This document shows, in pieces, positions 42,712 to 54,528 of a stretch of 64,000 nucleotides of DNA. The position numbers and the translations under genes are program-made. The stretch spans positions 32,240,001-32,304,000 of the forward strand of contig OX359246.1 in assembly GCA_947179485.1 (NCBI GenBank). Direction: 5' to 3'. Origin of the DNA: Allacma fusca. Lineage: Eukaryota; Arthropoda; Collembola; Symphypleona; Sminthuridae. Under the pieces are notes generated by a model. The model saw nothing but the letters and a program-made list of their open reading frames with translations. It was not told where the DNA came from and searched no databases. Position 1 is the first letter of the stretch; every line of letters starts with the position of its first letter.

Positions 42712-43275
42712 TCTCACACAGCTGACTTCATTGATTGCAAACGTATGATAAAAAGTAAAACATTACGCTTACATAACTAAATCCGGAATGCAACATGCAT
42801 GCAACGGTCTAACGACCTTCAACTTTCCGTGAGTCATGGTCAGAAATATCAGCAAAGAAGATTGTCCGGGCTCATAATATATCATACAGCACACAACAGG
42901 TGAAGAGGGAAAGAATGCTTTTTCAAAGCACTGTAGAGTTTTACATTTTAAGTGCGATTTACGCTGGATTTGTTATTTTCTGAAATGCTATCTATTGATA
43001 ATCGGACGTGCTCACAACCAAAGTACAGTAGACACAATTCATATAATAATTACGTATCACTCTACGTTATAAGTCATTACGTTATACGCAAACAACACAC
43101 TACTACTATTTCTCCAACTATCATTGCGATAAGTTAAACAGTTCACACCCCTATAACGTCTTGAGCAAATATTTCCCACGTTACATTTTTGTCAAGTGTG
43201 AAATTTATAAAATGTAATTGTAAGAAAGGTAGTATATAAAAAAATCAATTACCTATTTATTGCAACGCTCTAAAA
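42712..43275 (+). promoter_or_regulatory. Conserved upstream module of F-box gene A4
   Basis: Equivalent of 15311-15880, including 'aactaaatccggaatgcaac' and the 'cgtgagtcatggtcag' region. It is the most diverged of the three full copies. Likely promoter and 5' UTR. Confidence 0.4.
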
Positions 43276-45416
43276 ATGGATTTCAAAGATTCCAGCGTTC
43301 ATGAAGAAGAATACACGCTTGGGAACTTTGAATCGTGTGTGACTTCCAATGATTTGGTAAAATTTAGTGGTACAAATTTAAAATTCAGGAATCATAATTG
43401 GCTGCAAATATTACACATAATTGTTTTATTCAATATTGCAGATTTTGGAGAGAATTTTGAACTTCATGACCTTTGATGATCTCTTGTCAAGTGCTCGGAT
43501 CAATAAGCGATGGAATAAATTAGCAAGATGGGAGCTCGGGAGGAACAGGAAATGTCTGGCAAAAATTGACAAGGACCTTCCCTGTCAAAATGTCCTCCGT
43601 CTGAAGGAACAGTTTGAGGGAGAGTCATATATACCATATCAAGGACTTTCCATAGGTTATGCTGGCCATAGAAATTGTAACTGGGTTGAAGACTACCGTA
43701 GTTTGGAAAGTACGGGATTTTGGAAAACTTTGCCCATAAAGTACCTCAGAGTCCCCTTGGAGCAGAACACGGAATGTTTAGCAATACAGATTCTCAGACT
43801 ATTGGTAAACCAACGCTCGCACGAGATACAAGAACTGGTTATAACAAGTTTGTATTACCGAATTGAGGATGTTTCTGAATTCTTTGACATTGACCCGAAA
43901 ATACAACACAATTGGTTACCCCAACTGAAATCATTGGGGATAGGGGATATTAAAAACGAATGGATGTTGCTTCAGCTGGTTGCAGCAGCACCATCTACTA
44001 GAAATATTTATGGACACGTCCGTCCGCATCATCTATCCAAATTGTTTGAAATGCGAAAGGCAGCGTTCATAACGGAATTTATTTGTGACCCGGAGAGTCC
44101 GACAGATGCTTATACTCTTTTGCGGTTTGCCGAATTAAAACCGAAGCTACAACAATTGAGAATTGCAGCCCGGTCAGCAGATAAGGAACCCTGGTCAACG
44201 TTTACAGCTTCTTTGTTAGAGTCTTCTAGGACAAGTTTGTACCATTTGGAAATTGAGCTCCTGGAATTGATTTTGTTGACATCGTCGGAGAAATTGATTT
44301 TACCAAACTTGAAACACCTCCATATCAAATTTAATGATAGATTAGATAAACAGCTAGGATTTTTTGTGACGAGCAAAATTAATTTTGAATTTGCATTTCC
44401 AAACTTAAAATCCTGTCAATTCTCCAGAAGCTCTTACGAAAGATTGTATTCTCAAGAACAATTACAATTGATTCCGGTTGGGTTGATGCACAAAAATTTC
44501 TTATGCTCAACGGTTAGGCAGATGACGATAAGTGACAACTGTTTTGATTTAGCAATAGAAAGTGGGTGCCGCTCTGTGTCCTCGCTTTTTCCTAATGTGA
44601 CTTGTTTTAAAATCGAAAATTGTAGGCACCCGGGAACGTATTTGAAGTATACTTTGGCCAATTGGCCAAACTTAGAAAGTATTTGTATAAGCACAGTTGA
44701 ATACCCTGCGCCTATAACAAATTTGGACATTTTATTTTGTGGGATTTCTAAAGAAGAATGGACATATTTGCGGTCCCTGGAGAAAAGTAGTCCAGGATTT
44801 CTTCAACATGTTAAATTAGTACCTTCTGCCTGGTCCTTATTACATTTAAAAAGTACGGGTAGAAGTATACGAATTTTACATTTATTCAAAAATTTCCAAG
44901 TAACATCGTTATATTCAACATTTACTAGTTGAACTTCAACATTCGAACCGGAGGTCTTGTATGAGCTACTTTTAATATGCTGTCTTTAATTGTATGCATT
45001 AACTGTCTTATAGGTCTGAAGTCCTTAATGATATCGGTCATGCATAACGACGGGTGTCCTGTGCCCAGACGTGATGATTTTGTGCTTTTGTCTTCCCTGA
45101 CAGGACATTTGGTATTTTCTAGAATGCCCGAATTAATTGTAGACTTAGCCTATTCAGACTGCCTATCGAAGCTAAAAAATTCTTGCTGTGAGTTTATTAA
45201 GCAGGATGAATTTTCTTTTTAAAATTTTTCATGAAACCATAAATACACTAATGCAAAGGAATTTTAAAAATGAGTCCATGCTCATGTTTTTCCATGTAAC
45301 TATATACAAATAGACTAATTCAAATGTTTTATTTGGATATTATTCCAGGTCTTGCTTTCGATGACTTGCATAACTTCGCTACTATTTCAGAAGTGAAAGG
45401 CAAACGTAAACGCTAA
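43276..45416 (+). CDS. F-box/LRR-like protein, family A copy 4 (four exons)
   Basis: Predicted 577-aa protein from exons 43276-43356, 43442-44852, 45014-45187 and 45349-45416. Leader MDFKDSSVHEEEYTLGNFES; F-box split by intron 1 as ...NDL / ILERILNFMTFDDLLSSARI; then irregular leucine-rich repeats. Donors are GTAAAA, GTACGG and GTGAGT. Without splicing, exon 2 would read 26 codons past the donor into a non-conserved tail, so the spliced model is preferred. The tail ends KGKRKR. Likely an SCF substrate adaptor, by family inference. Confidence 0.85.
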
Positions 45417-46322
45417 ATATACAGTTAAAATTATGGAATTATTATAGCTTTTACAAATATGTATAAATTCTGCCAAAAAATTAAACTTTGCATTTCCAAT
45501 TCTTGAGGCATGGAAACATTGTTAAAAATTCCGAGCAACTTCTGAATACACAAAAGTTATGAATTTATTGTTAATACTTTGAGTGGTTTTATAAACTCTA
45601 ATTTATATGCCTCCATGGATAAGGAGACATATGAGACTGTAGACTCGAAACTCTGCTGTTAAATATTGATTTTCTATAATATGGTATACAAAATTTGCTC
45701 ATATATCTATAATTTGGACTATCAATTCATGACATTGCAAGCTTGCAGCAAGGTAGAGCTCCGGGGGCTTCGCATATCTATACCCGTAAAGTCCAAGCGA
45801 AGTATTGTACATTCAACTTCTGTGCTTGCACTTTGAAGTCCTTGGCACTTGGGCCATGAGTTGCACAGGAGTAAAATACAGCAAACGTTAGGCAGCAGAA
45901 ATTATAATAAGCATCACAGAATGACTCACATTCAGCCTTGGCCATGAAGCAGTGAATCTATCGCTGAACATTTCAACCCATGAATACCTTTTTGTGCTAT
46001 CACTTGTCTACGCTCTGCCAGTGTTTTGTTGACTGTGGAACGAGAGTGCTCGTAATTTTGTACTTGAATAAGGTGATTCTCCTGACAGTGTATTTTCTGT
46101 AGAAACATTTTTATCAAACTTTCATGTGTACGTCCAAACATACCCAGTTATCTGTACTTTAACACTCCAAAGCTCTATACAGTACATTATCTTCTAAAAC
46201 ATCCCACTGAGAGAAATAACAACAAGATAAGCTCACAGATACAGTGCCAGCTCAATGTCATCCCAATTTCTCACAGACTTCAGAATCGCTCACCCTATTT
46301 GTAGCCCTCGAGTTAAGCAAAA
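45417..46322. other. 3' flank of A4 with an exon-like relic; 5' flank of A5
   Basis: Similar to 2278-2960. A minus-strand open stretch at about 45985-46105 (VNKTLAER core) is the second copy of the relic at 2815-2925. The last 180 bases before A5 do not show the upstream module of the other A genes, consistent with A5 being an older paralogue. Confidence 0.4.
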
Positions 46323-48357
46323 ATGGATCAAATCTCTGAAACAGTGGAGGAGTCGATCATCACTGCTAATGATTTGGTATTTTTTATGGAAAATTCTTGC
46401 GTTCAATATTTTTTACATGATTTGAGCAATACAATAACATGGAGCTGTCAACATTTGCTATTAAGTTTAAGATCTTAATCTTTTTTATTTTAGATTTTGA
46501 AAAGAATCCTACACTTCACAGCTTTCCCTGATCTGCTAACATGTAGGCTCGTGAGTACAAGATGGAAGCACTTATCCCAATTTGTTTTACTTCAAGAAAG
46601 AAAATGTTTTGCAAAAATCGGAAGCGATAAACCCTGTCAGCAGCTCGTCCGTCTAAATGAGTTCCTTCAAGATTCGGAAGGAACCCCACCCTTCAATGGA
46701 CTGTCCATGGGTCACAGTTACCATTTCGTGGACCATTGTTTACAAGATATCAAACTTTTGAGAACAATTTATTCCGCAGTGCTTGAGCACTGCCCCATCA
46801 GATACTTAAATGTGCATCTGGATCAGTACACGGACTGCCTGGCAATGCAGTTTATAAAAATTTTGGTGGAAGAACGTGGAGCGGAGATTCAAGAATTAAG
46901 TGTGTCCACGACGGATTTTGAATTCCCTTTCCTCCTGGATTTCTTTAGTAATACAAAAAAAGACATGGGAAAATGGCTGCCGAATTTAATTTCCCTGGAA
47001 TTAAAAACAGAGCAAGATGGTCAGTTACTCCAAGAGATGGTAGCAGTAGCCCCGAACCTCCAAAGGTTCGGTGGCTGGATTTGTCCACACCACCTGCCAA
47101 ATCTTCTCGCAACGAAAAGGGCAAAGTTTATTAAAGAATTCCATATGCGAATATTTAGTCACAATTTAGCTTCCTGTTTCGAATTTTCGAAACTCCAACC
47201 AAAACTTGAAAGCCTTTGGATCTCTTCCCGAGACTATCATGGAGGAAGTGATAATGACACATATGTCCCAGAGCTTTGCTCTACACTGTTAAACAGCAGT
47301 TCAGCTAGTCTGAATTACTTGGATATTGATCACTTAGACCTGGTCTTGTTGGTGTCAAAGACACAGTTTTGTCTGGAAACCTTGTCAAGCTTAAACGTTG
47401 ATTTCAATTTAGGACTTGATAGATATCTGGGGTACTTCTCCATTAGTAGGATTAATTTCCAGGAGTTATTTCCTAATTTAAAGATGATTAAAATCTCTAC
47501 AAGTAAAGACCCCTATTCTGTAAGAGATCTGAAAAGCATTCCAGAATCCTTCAAAAATTCCGATAGCTTTTACAGCTCTCAATCCGTGGTTAATGTTCAG
47601 ATCCGAGGAACTCCTTTCAGACCTGTTTCCCTGAGTGCGCGGATACCATTGGCAAGAGTTTTTCCTAACGTGAAACATGTCGGGATCAAATATTCCTCCG
47701 ATATAACTTCATATTTGGAGTATGTTTTACCCGCGTGGCCAGATTTGGAGTCCTTACAAATCACTGCAAATGAATACCCAAAGAATTTAACTAACTTGGA
47801 TAGGATATTCTGTGGGACTTCTGAGGAGGAATCCTTTCATTTACAGTCTTGGGAGTCAAAAGAACCCGGTTGTCTTCAAAATTATCAAATAGTACCTCTG
47901 AAGCGGTCTTTATTGCACTCAAAATGTACGGGTCTTATTTTCTGTAAAGGCATCGATGCGTACCATCAAAAATGAATAATATTAACATTTTCTTGTTTGA
48001 TTTTCTTGGGGTTTTCTAGATTTGAAGTCCCTTAAAATAAGGGTATGTCACAACGATAGCTGTCCCTTAAACACTAGGAGCTCTCAAGTGCTACTCTCAG
48101 CAGTATCTGGTCATTTGGTATTTTCAAGAATCCCTCATTTACGCCTGGAGATCATGAGATCGCTTTGCGGAGGTGGGGAGAATGGAATGTGCTGTAAGTT
48201 ATTTGAAACATGTGTGCTGAGTAATGCTTATTGTAAAAAAATGAAGGAATTATATATAATTTACGAAAATTATTTTGTTTTTTTTTTAGACTTCACCTTC
48301 AATGACTTACATCCATTTGCAAAACTATCAACAGACTCTGACAGCAATTATCCTTAG
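46323..48357 (+). CDS. Divergent F-box/LRR-like protein, family A copy 5 (four exons)
   Basis: Predicted 575-aa protein from exons 46323-46376, 46494-47925, 48020-48193 and 48290-48357. Exon 1 is shorter (18 codons, MDQISETVEESIITANDL), but the splice phase is the same and the F-box continues ILKRILHFTAFPDLLTCRLV. Exons 3 and 4 keep the 174- and 68-base lengths of the family. Shared motifs with A1-A4 include QYTDCLAMQ, SARIPLARVFPNVKHVGI and FNDL in the terminal exon. Sequence identity is far lower than among A1-A4, so the duplication is older and this copy may have a different target. Exon 3 also reads through to the end without a stop, so the intron 3 call rests on family conservation. Confidence 0.82.
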
Positions 48358-48690
48358 GAATGTAACTGAAGATTTTCACCTGAGCTTGAGCCTCGCGTTG
48401 AATTAATTTCAAACTATATTTTATTAAAAATGTTTTACAATAACAGCAACGACAAATATATAATTGTGTTCAATACGGATGTAATTAACGATAGGAGAAA
48501 TAATGGCTCCGCCGTGAGCTTGGATTAAATGTTTACCAAAAACTTTGTTTTACAAAAATTCTCGGGTTTTATTATTTGCAAAAGGGTTATCATCCCAATT
48601 TTATTTTAAACATTGATTGAGGGAAGGTTTCTTTGAGTGCTGCGAGCATATAAGGAATCATTCTTTTACAAAATTCATAAGATGATAAAC
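48358..48690. other. Short spacer between convergent A5 and B2
   Basis: AT-rich, no gene seen. Expected to hold the 3' UTRs and poly(A) signals of both genes; 'attaaa' occurs near 48420. Confidence 0.4.
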
Positions 48691-50081
48691 CTATGAGAGA
48701 GTCTGGGTCCAGGGTAATTTAACATTTGGAAAAATACGTCTGTAACCAGGACTATCAATGATTGCATCGATACTCTCAGGCTTGAGGAAGGATCTATCTC
48801 TGATGTGAATTAATCGCACATTGACAAGCGTAGGGAACTCCTCCGTTTGGTAAAACTTCTTGAAAGTCTCAATCGAGGGGAAATGAAAGACTTTTAAACT
48901 TGGTACATTTGATACAATTATCCTGGTAAGGCATTCAGTAAACAGAATCCCATAGAGTTGGAAGTTACTAGGAATCTTCAATTCCCTCAAAATGGGAGAC
49001 GCTTCTTCAATAAGAGAAGCTTCTTCAGAGCTGATATCTCCACAGATTTCCATCTTCTTAATCATTGAAACCCGATTAGTATCCACAAAATCTCGGAAAT
49101 GTCCTTGCAATATAGGCATAAACCATTCCGTCATTGAGGGACAAACGTCCAGTGCCATTTTTACCAGTGATGGACTTCGGATGTAAAACTAAAAATATTT
49201 TCCCGCCTAATAGTTCCATCACAGTCGTCCAGCTCAAGAGTAACCCTTTGGTTTTTAAAGACACAATCCTTTCTACAGGTATTATCGGGAAGAACTTTCG
49301 GAAGACATTTTCTCTATTTGTCCAGTGAACCTGGGAAACATTGAGGATAATTCCTTTCACTTTTATCCTTTCATAGATTTCGGCAAGAAGTTCCAAAGTC
49401 TTTGCTTTAGTCTTCTGTGTTGTTTTGAATTTCTTATTAAAGATATGGAAGTGAGCATCGCAGAAGCCAAAACTGACACCATTGAAGGGATGGTTGTTGT
49501 TCAAGATTGGATTGTCAATCAATTCTAAAAGGCTCTCAAGACTTCTGATCCCATCTATGGAAGAAAACCTGAGGTAAGTTCCCCGATGACGACGAAGAAT
49601 CTCTCTCGAAACGGCATTCCATTTTTTACAAACCAACGAACAGGAAAGAAGATCCGAAACCGACAGGTGATTGAAGATTTCAAAGACGAGCTAAAATATT
49701 TCGATTGCAAAAACATCAAGTAGTTTCGTAATTTTCTTTTTCTTCTATTTTGACCTCAAATCAAGAGCTTACCAGGGGATTAGAAAGAATATTGCTTTTG
49801 AAAAAAGCTGACTCCTGGAGCTCCTATGAATCATACACTGGAATAAAGCCTTTATTTTGTATGTTATTTATAATAATTATATGTGCATATTTTATGTAAT
49901 TACACAACCTTGCTACAACTTAGTGGATCTACTCTCGAGTTGTAATATTTATGTTGTGTGGAATCTTGGGCTGGAGACACTGTTTTCGTAAAAATAAGTT
50001 TCTTCTCACCTGGGTTTCTGCTGGACAGGATTTCGCCCACGTTGGAGTAACTTTCTTCTGTCGTTTGACTTTTTTGGGCAT
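48691..50081 (-). pseudogene. F-box protein, family B copy 2, interrupted by a 26-nt deletion
   Basis: Exons 50081-50010 (MPKKVKRQKK...), 49823-49773 and 49690-48691 match B1 in length and splice phase. The F-box is intact (LVFEIF... LLSCSLVCKKWNAV). In exon 3, next to the GGKIFL codons (about 49190-49200), 26 bases present in B1 are missing. This shifts the frame and yields an early stop; the downstream part is still open in the shifted frame (VCPSMTEWFMP... to 48691). Apart from this the copy is well preserved, so inactivation is recent, or the product is a truncated F-box protein. A cryptic acceptor 'tttttag' at the deletion edge leaves a small chance of rescue by splicing. Confidence 0.7.
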
Positions 50082-50704
50082 CACAAAAACACTGCTTTTG
50101 GTTGCAGTCTCTCAATTACGCAATGAACCGAGCAGCATTTTCCTACTCAAGTTTCCCTTTACGCCGTGTGGATATTAGTCAGGACTTAAACCCTATTTTT
50201 TGCGGACAATGAATTTAAACCTGCCGGATAGGAAGTCACATTGATAAAAGTATTACTGCCAAATGATGCACATAATAAGCGTAAATGTGTATAGGGAAAC
50301 ATTGACAAAAACAGACAATTCCCTTTCCTAACGAAGGTTGTTAGACTACGATTAGAGGCAAAGGTGTCCAAAGGATGCAGCCTACCTAGCAATCAGCAAA
50401 GAAGGTTAGATAGTGAAATAACATAAATCACGTTCAGTTCCTGTTGGATATTATCAGCAAGTAAATTAAAATCTTTTGCAAGCGTAATCATGCTTGCTTA
50501 AGTTCGGTTTCTCACTGTTAGCGTCAAATTCTAACAGCTGGCTAAATACGAATGTAAGTATTGTAATATTTGTAATTCAAAAAAAAACTACAACACTTAC
50601 TTGACTGCTTAATTTGTATTTCTGAAATTGCCTACCTTAACCCATATAAAAATATTATACATTTTTTCTCAACTTTTGTATAGTTCTCGAAGTTCTGTAT
50701 GAGA
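50082..50704. other. Upstream region of B2
   Basis: The first 200 bases resemble the region upstream of B1 (5190-5400), including a 'ctgccggatag' string. The rest is unassigned AT-rich sequence. Confidence 0.4.
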
Positions 50705-51453
50705 CACAGGAGCAGAGCTGCGCTCAAGTCAAGTAAATCTCAAACTTGACCCTGAACTTGACTTGACCCTGACAGTCAAGTAGGTTTTTCAGACGGTCTT
50801 GAACTTGACGGTTCATGGTCAGACATTTACTTGAAAATTCAGGGTCAAGTATTCAAGTACTTTTCGCGTAACTTGAACCTGTTCAAGTATAGACATGTCA
50901 ACTCTTGACTTGACCATGACTTGACCGTGACCCGAACTTGAACTTGACTTGAATTGTCAAGTCTTTTTCAACATAGAAAAACAGGTACAACATTTATTAT
51001 CATTTTTATTGATGAAACACTAAATAATTAATCTAATGAAATAACTCCTGATGTTCATTACTACATACAATTAATCGACTAAAACAGCAAGTAACAATAT
51101 TATTCCCAATCAGAGCTGCGCTGAAGTTCAAGTAGTACTTGACTAGTATCAAGTCAGGTCAAGTTCGGATCAAGTTCGGGATCATGAGCGTTTCTACTTG
51201 GTTGAATCAGGTCAAGTTCAAGTATTTACTGGATCCGAACTTGGAACTGCAAGTCGGTTCTGGTCCAAGTGCAAGCCTACAGAATTGACTTGAACTAAGG
51301 ATCAAGTTCAAGTTCGGGTCTGGACATGGATTTTACTTGAACCCGAACTTGCACTTCAAGTACCGATTCAAGTATCTTAGTTCCAACGTTTGCTTCCTTT
51401 TTGCATTCTTCTCCCTCGGTTGTTCGCACTTCTGCAACACGCATTCTAGAAAC

Positions 51454-51804
51454 TAGTGATGCCAATGGTCTTGTCTGATCCAGTCGTTCGGACCAAACCA
51501 GACCAAAGACCATGCTCCGGACCATGGTCCAGAAAACCATTGAGAGCAATTAAATTATCACATTTTATCCCGTCAAATTCTTCTTGTATCCCCAGAAATG
51601 TCAGTTTTAATTTGCTCTATGGGATTTCGTTAACTCATACATTTTTATTTTGGGCACGTTTGAGACCATGGTCCTGTGGTCAGGTCTGGTCTGGTCCTGA
51701 AGCTGGACAAACTGTATCTGGTGTGGTCCAAGTGTTGAATCAGACCGGACCAGACCAATAACGGACCATTATCAATGGTCCGGACCAGACCATTGGTATC
51801 CCTA
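51454..51804. mobile_element. 351-bp hAT-type element with GGTCCGGACC motifs
   Basis: Exact 8-bp duplication ctagaaac (51446-51453 and 51805-51812). Ends tagtgatgccaatggtc against the complement of the right end, tagggataccaatggtc. The arms hold palindromic 'ggtccggaccagacc' variants. Non-coding. Confidence 0.85.
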
Positions 51805-51868
51805 CTAGAAACCATATCTGCAGAGATATGCACAGAAGCTGGAGCTCACTTTCATTTGGAGTGACTGT

Positions 51869-52687
51869 TAAAGGCGTGGCCCGCGGGTGAAAATTCGGGT
51901 CGGGCCGAGACCCGCCCGTGCGGGTTATGGGCGGGTTCGGGTTTAATGCTTTGTCGTGTTGCAAGTTGCGGATCGGGTTGGGTTTTTATCGTATTTCAAC
52001 GGGGCAGGTCGGGTTGAAATTTATGCACATAGTGCGGGCTGCGGGCGGGTTCGGGCAGGATTTAAATATACCTTGGGCCCGCAAGCAGCCCGCAAAACGT
52101 TTAAATTTCAATCACCGACGTTTAGGATTTTTCCAGAATTATATGGTTTGCGTCCGTTTGTGATTGCTCACGTTTCTGCCTTTGTAAGTGTTGGTTGTTA
52201 CTATTCATCGTGTTCTTCGCTTATCATTGTGTGACTGTGACTTGTAACGTTTTGAAGTTGCTGCTCTGAAATCTGTTAGAGCAGTATTCTTACCATTAGT
52301 TAACGTTTCCTGCGAAGGGATTTTCAAACACAAATTAAAAATCGAACCAGCTACAGATATTAAAATTTTTTTAAAACTTAAACAATATTTATTCTTCGGT
52401 TTCTACGGTTTATACTTTTGTTTTAGACATTGTGATGGGAAGCGAATCTGACAGCGTTTTACTAAGTTCTTAAACAATTGCGGGCCCCGCGGGGGCCCGC
52501 AAGCTGGGTCGGGCTGTGTCACCTGAAACTCAGCGGGCTGCGGTCTGGCGCGGGCCTAAAAAAATACTGTCGAGTCGGGGCGGGTCGACGTTTCAGAGGT
52601 TGACTTTCGGGTCGGGCGGGTTCGGGTTACGTATTTGTGGGTAAGACTCGGGTTGGGTTGGGAAATCTCCTGCGGGCCACGCCTTTA
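51869..52687. mobile_element. 819-bp hAT-type element with CGGGT motifs
   Basis: Exact 8-bp duplication gtgactgt (51861-51868 and 52688-52695). Ends taaaggcgtggcccgcgg against the complement of the right end, taaaggcgtggcccgcag, one mismatch in 18. The GC-rich arms are built of 'gggtcgggcgggttcggg' variants, in strong contrast with the AT-rich surroundings. Non-coding. Confidence 0.88.
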
Positions 52688-54013
52688 GTGACTGTTGTAT
52701 ATTCTGTAAATCGTCGTGCTTAAAACTATTGTTCTAATTTTTCATCTTTTTTGAAAAACTGTTGAAGTAAATTGTCCGGTGAGGCTGTAACACAAGGAAA
52801 ACACCCATGATTGAACCCGAATCTAAATTTAATAAAGACGACGGAAATTGAAAATCATAGCTTCACCCGTTTGAAAGATTTTGCGACTTCATAATACAAA
52901 GTTGCAAGGTTCAAGTATTTACTTGAAATCCAAGTTCGGGTTCAAGTCAATTCCAAGTTCGGTTCTCAAGATTTATGGACCCAACATTCAAGTAACAGAT
53001 CAAGTTCAGGTTTAGGAAAGATTACTTCCAAGATATGACTTGGTATGACAAGTAATTCCTGGGACCCGAAAAGCCAAGTTCGGGTACTGACAAATATCTA
53101 CTTGAAAGTTCAAGTGCAGGTCAAGTTCAAGTTCGGATCCTCAAAATACTTGACCCGAACGCAGGTCTGTTCCCAATTCACAAGCTTCTCCAAGAAGATT
53201 TTGAGTAACTGCTACAGTTCAACGCTTTAATGTCTTTGTGTTTTAATTTTAGCCAACCTTGAATAACTAGAAAGTCTGCTAACAATAAGATAGAAAATCT
53301 TTTAGGTGTAAGTAAATCATTTCCCATTGAATTTTACTGTTAATAATAATTACTTACGCTAACATTCAAGTTTGGGTTGCTTCACTAAAAATTTCCAGAG
53401 TTCGGCGTTTCCCCTGTTAATGAAACAACCTGGCTTATGTAGTACAGCTGTTAACGATGTTAAATGATTAAGAATAAAACAACAACTTGGATGTAAGTAA
53501 CTTGATTCCTTAACAATGCGTTTATAGTATGCAACAATACAGTACAACAATGGAACACTTGCTTTCGTAAGTGCAGGCGTGGCTTCCCAAGCGGATGTGG
53601 AAATATTGAATCGTAACTTGAAAATATGTAGTTTAGACGAACATGCATGGATACGGAGTCTCGGACTAATGACAAAATTTTGAAAGAAAGAAAGCTTGTA
53701 GAAATATTTGGCGTCACAACTTCGATATGCGTAACGTTTCGTTACTTGAATAAGTACTTGAAATACTCATGGCTCATGGTCAAGGATTTACATGTTTACT
53801 TGACCATGAACATGACTTGACTCTCAAGTAGAACTTTTTGTCTTGACCATGATAAATACTTGACTCCAAATCTCAGGGTCAAGTATATAAACAACTTGAC
53901 CATGCCTTGAATGCTCAAGTATCCATTATATTTTACTTGACCATGACCCGAACTTGACCATGACTTGAAATATTCATGGTCTACTTGAACTTGAGCGCAG
54001 CTCTGCACAGGAG

Positions 54014-54520
54014 TGATTAGTGCTAAGTATTAATAAAGCAGATATTTTTATTTCCCATGTAACTCATAGGGATTCAAACGAACAAGGAGCTAGCAACTGC
54101 AGTACGTTTTGAATTGTTCCCTCAGGGAGGGGGGGGTCCTCAAATTTTAAAATCCAAAGCAGGTTTGTCTACATGCCTACCATAACATTTTACATACTAA
54201 ATCCCACAAATACTTTTCAAAGTAGGTGAGCATTAAACCTACAAAACTGAATATGTATCTGTTGAACTAATGGAAACAGATGCTTGGGAAAAAGCTTTGC
54301 GAGCTGCCAAAATATACAATTTCAGAAACATTAACTAACGTTTTAAATTTGTCCTATAGGGTGTAACAAACAATTTTCGCCCCTATACTATACATTAGGG
54401 GTAATGCTGCAAATTTGACTCCGTCAATACAATTCTTTTGCTGTTTTTCCGAAATTTGTTTCCTGGTCTTGGTCAATAATTCATTATTGCGGATTGCCTT
54501 TGAAAAGTTAAATAAATTCA
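54014..54520. other. Spacer, no gene seen
   Basis: AT-rich with a run of nine G residues near 54130. Nothing recognised. Confidence 0.4.
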
Positions 54521-54528
54521 GTATATAC

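Larger units (their letters stand above)
51111..53169. mobile_element. Second TCAAGT-family hAT-type element nested in the first
   Basis: Exact 8-bp duplication ttcccaat (51103-51110 and 53170-53177). Ends cagagctgcgctgaagttc against the complement of the right end, cagacctgcgttcgggtc. Same terminal family as its host, so one copy jumped into another. About 0.87 kb without its own nested insertions. Confidence 0.85.
50713..54005. mobile_element. hAT-type element with TCAAGT motifs, hosting nested insertions
   Basis: Flanked by an exact 8-bp duplication cacaggag (50705-50712 and 54006-54013). Inverted ends: cagagctgcgctcaagt and its exact complement. Both arms contain dense 'acttgaccatgacttgac' variants. 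Without the nested elements it is about 1.2 kb and has no transposase. Confidence 0.88.

Noticed and set aside
44853..44932. Unspliced read-through end of A4 exon 2
   Set aside because: The tail after the GTACGG donor is not conserved in A1-A3, whereas exons 3 and 4 are conserved in all copies.
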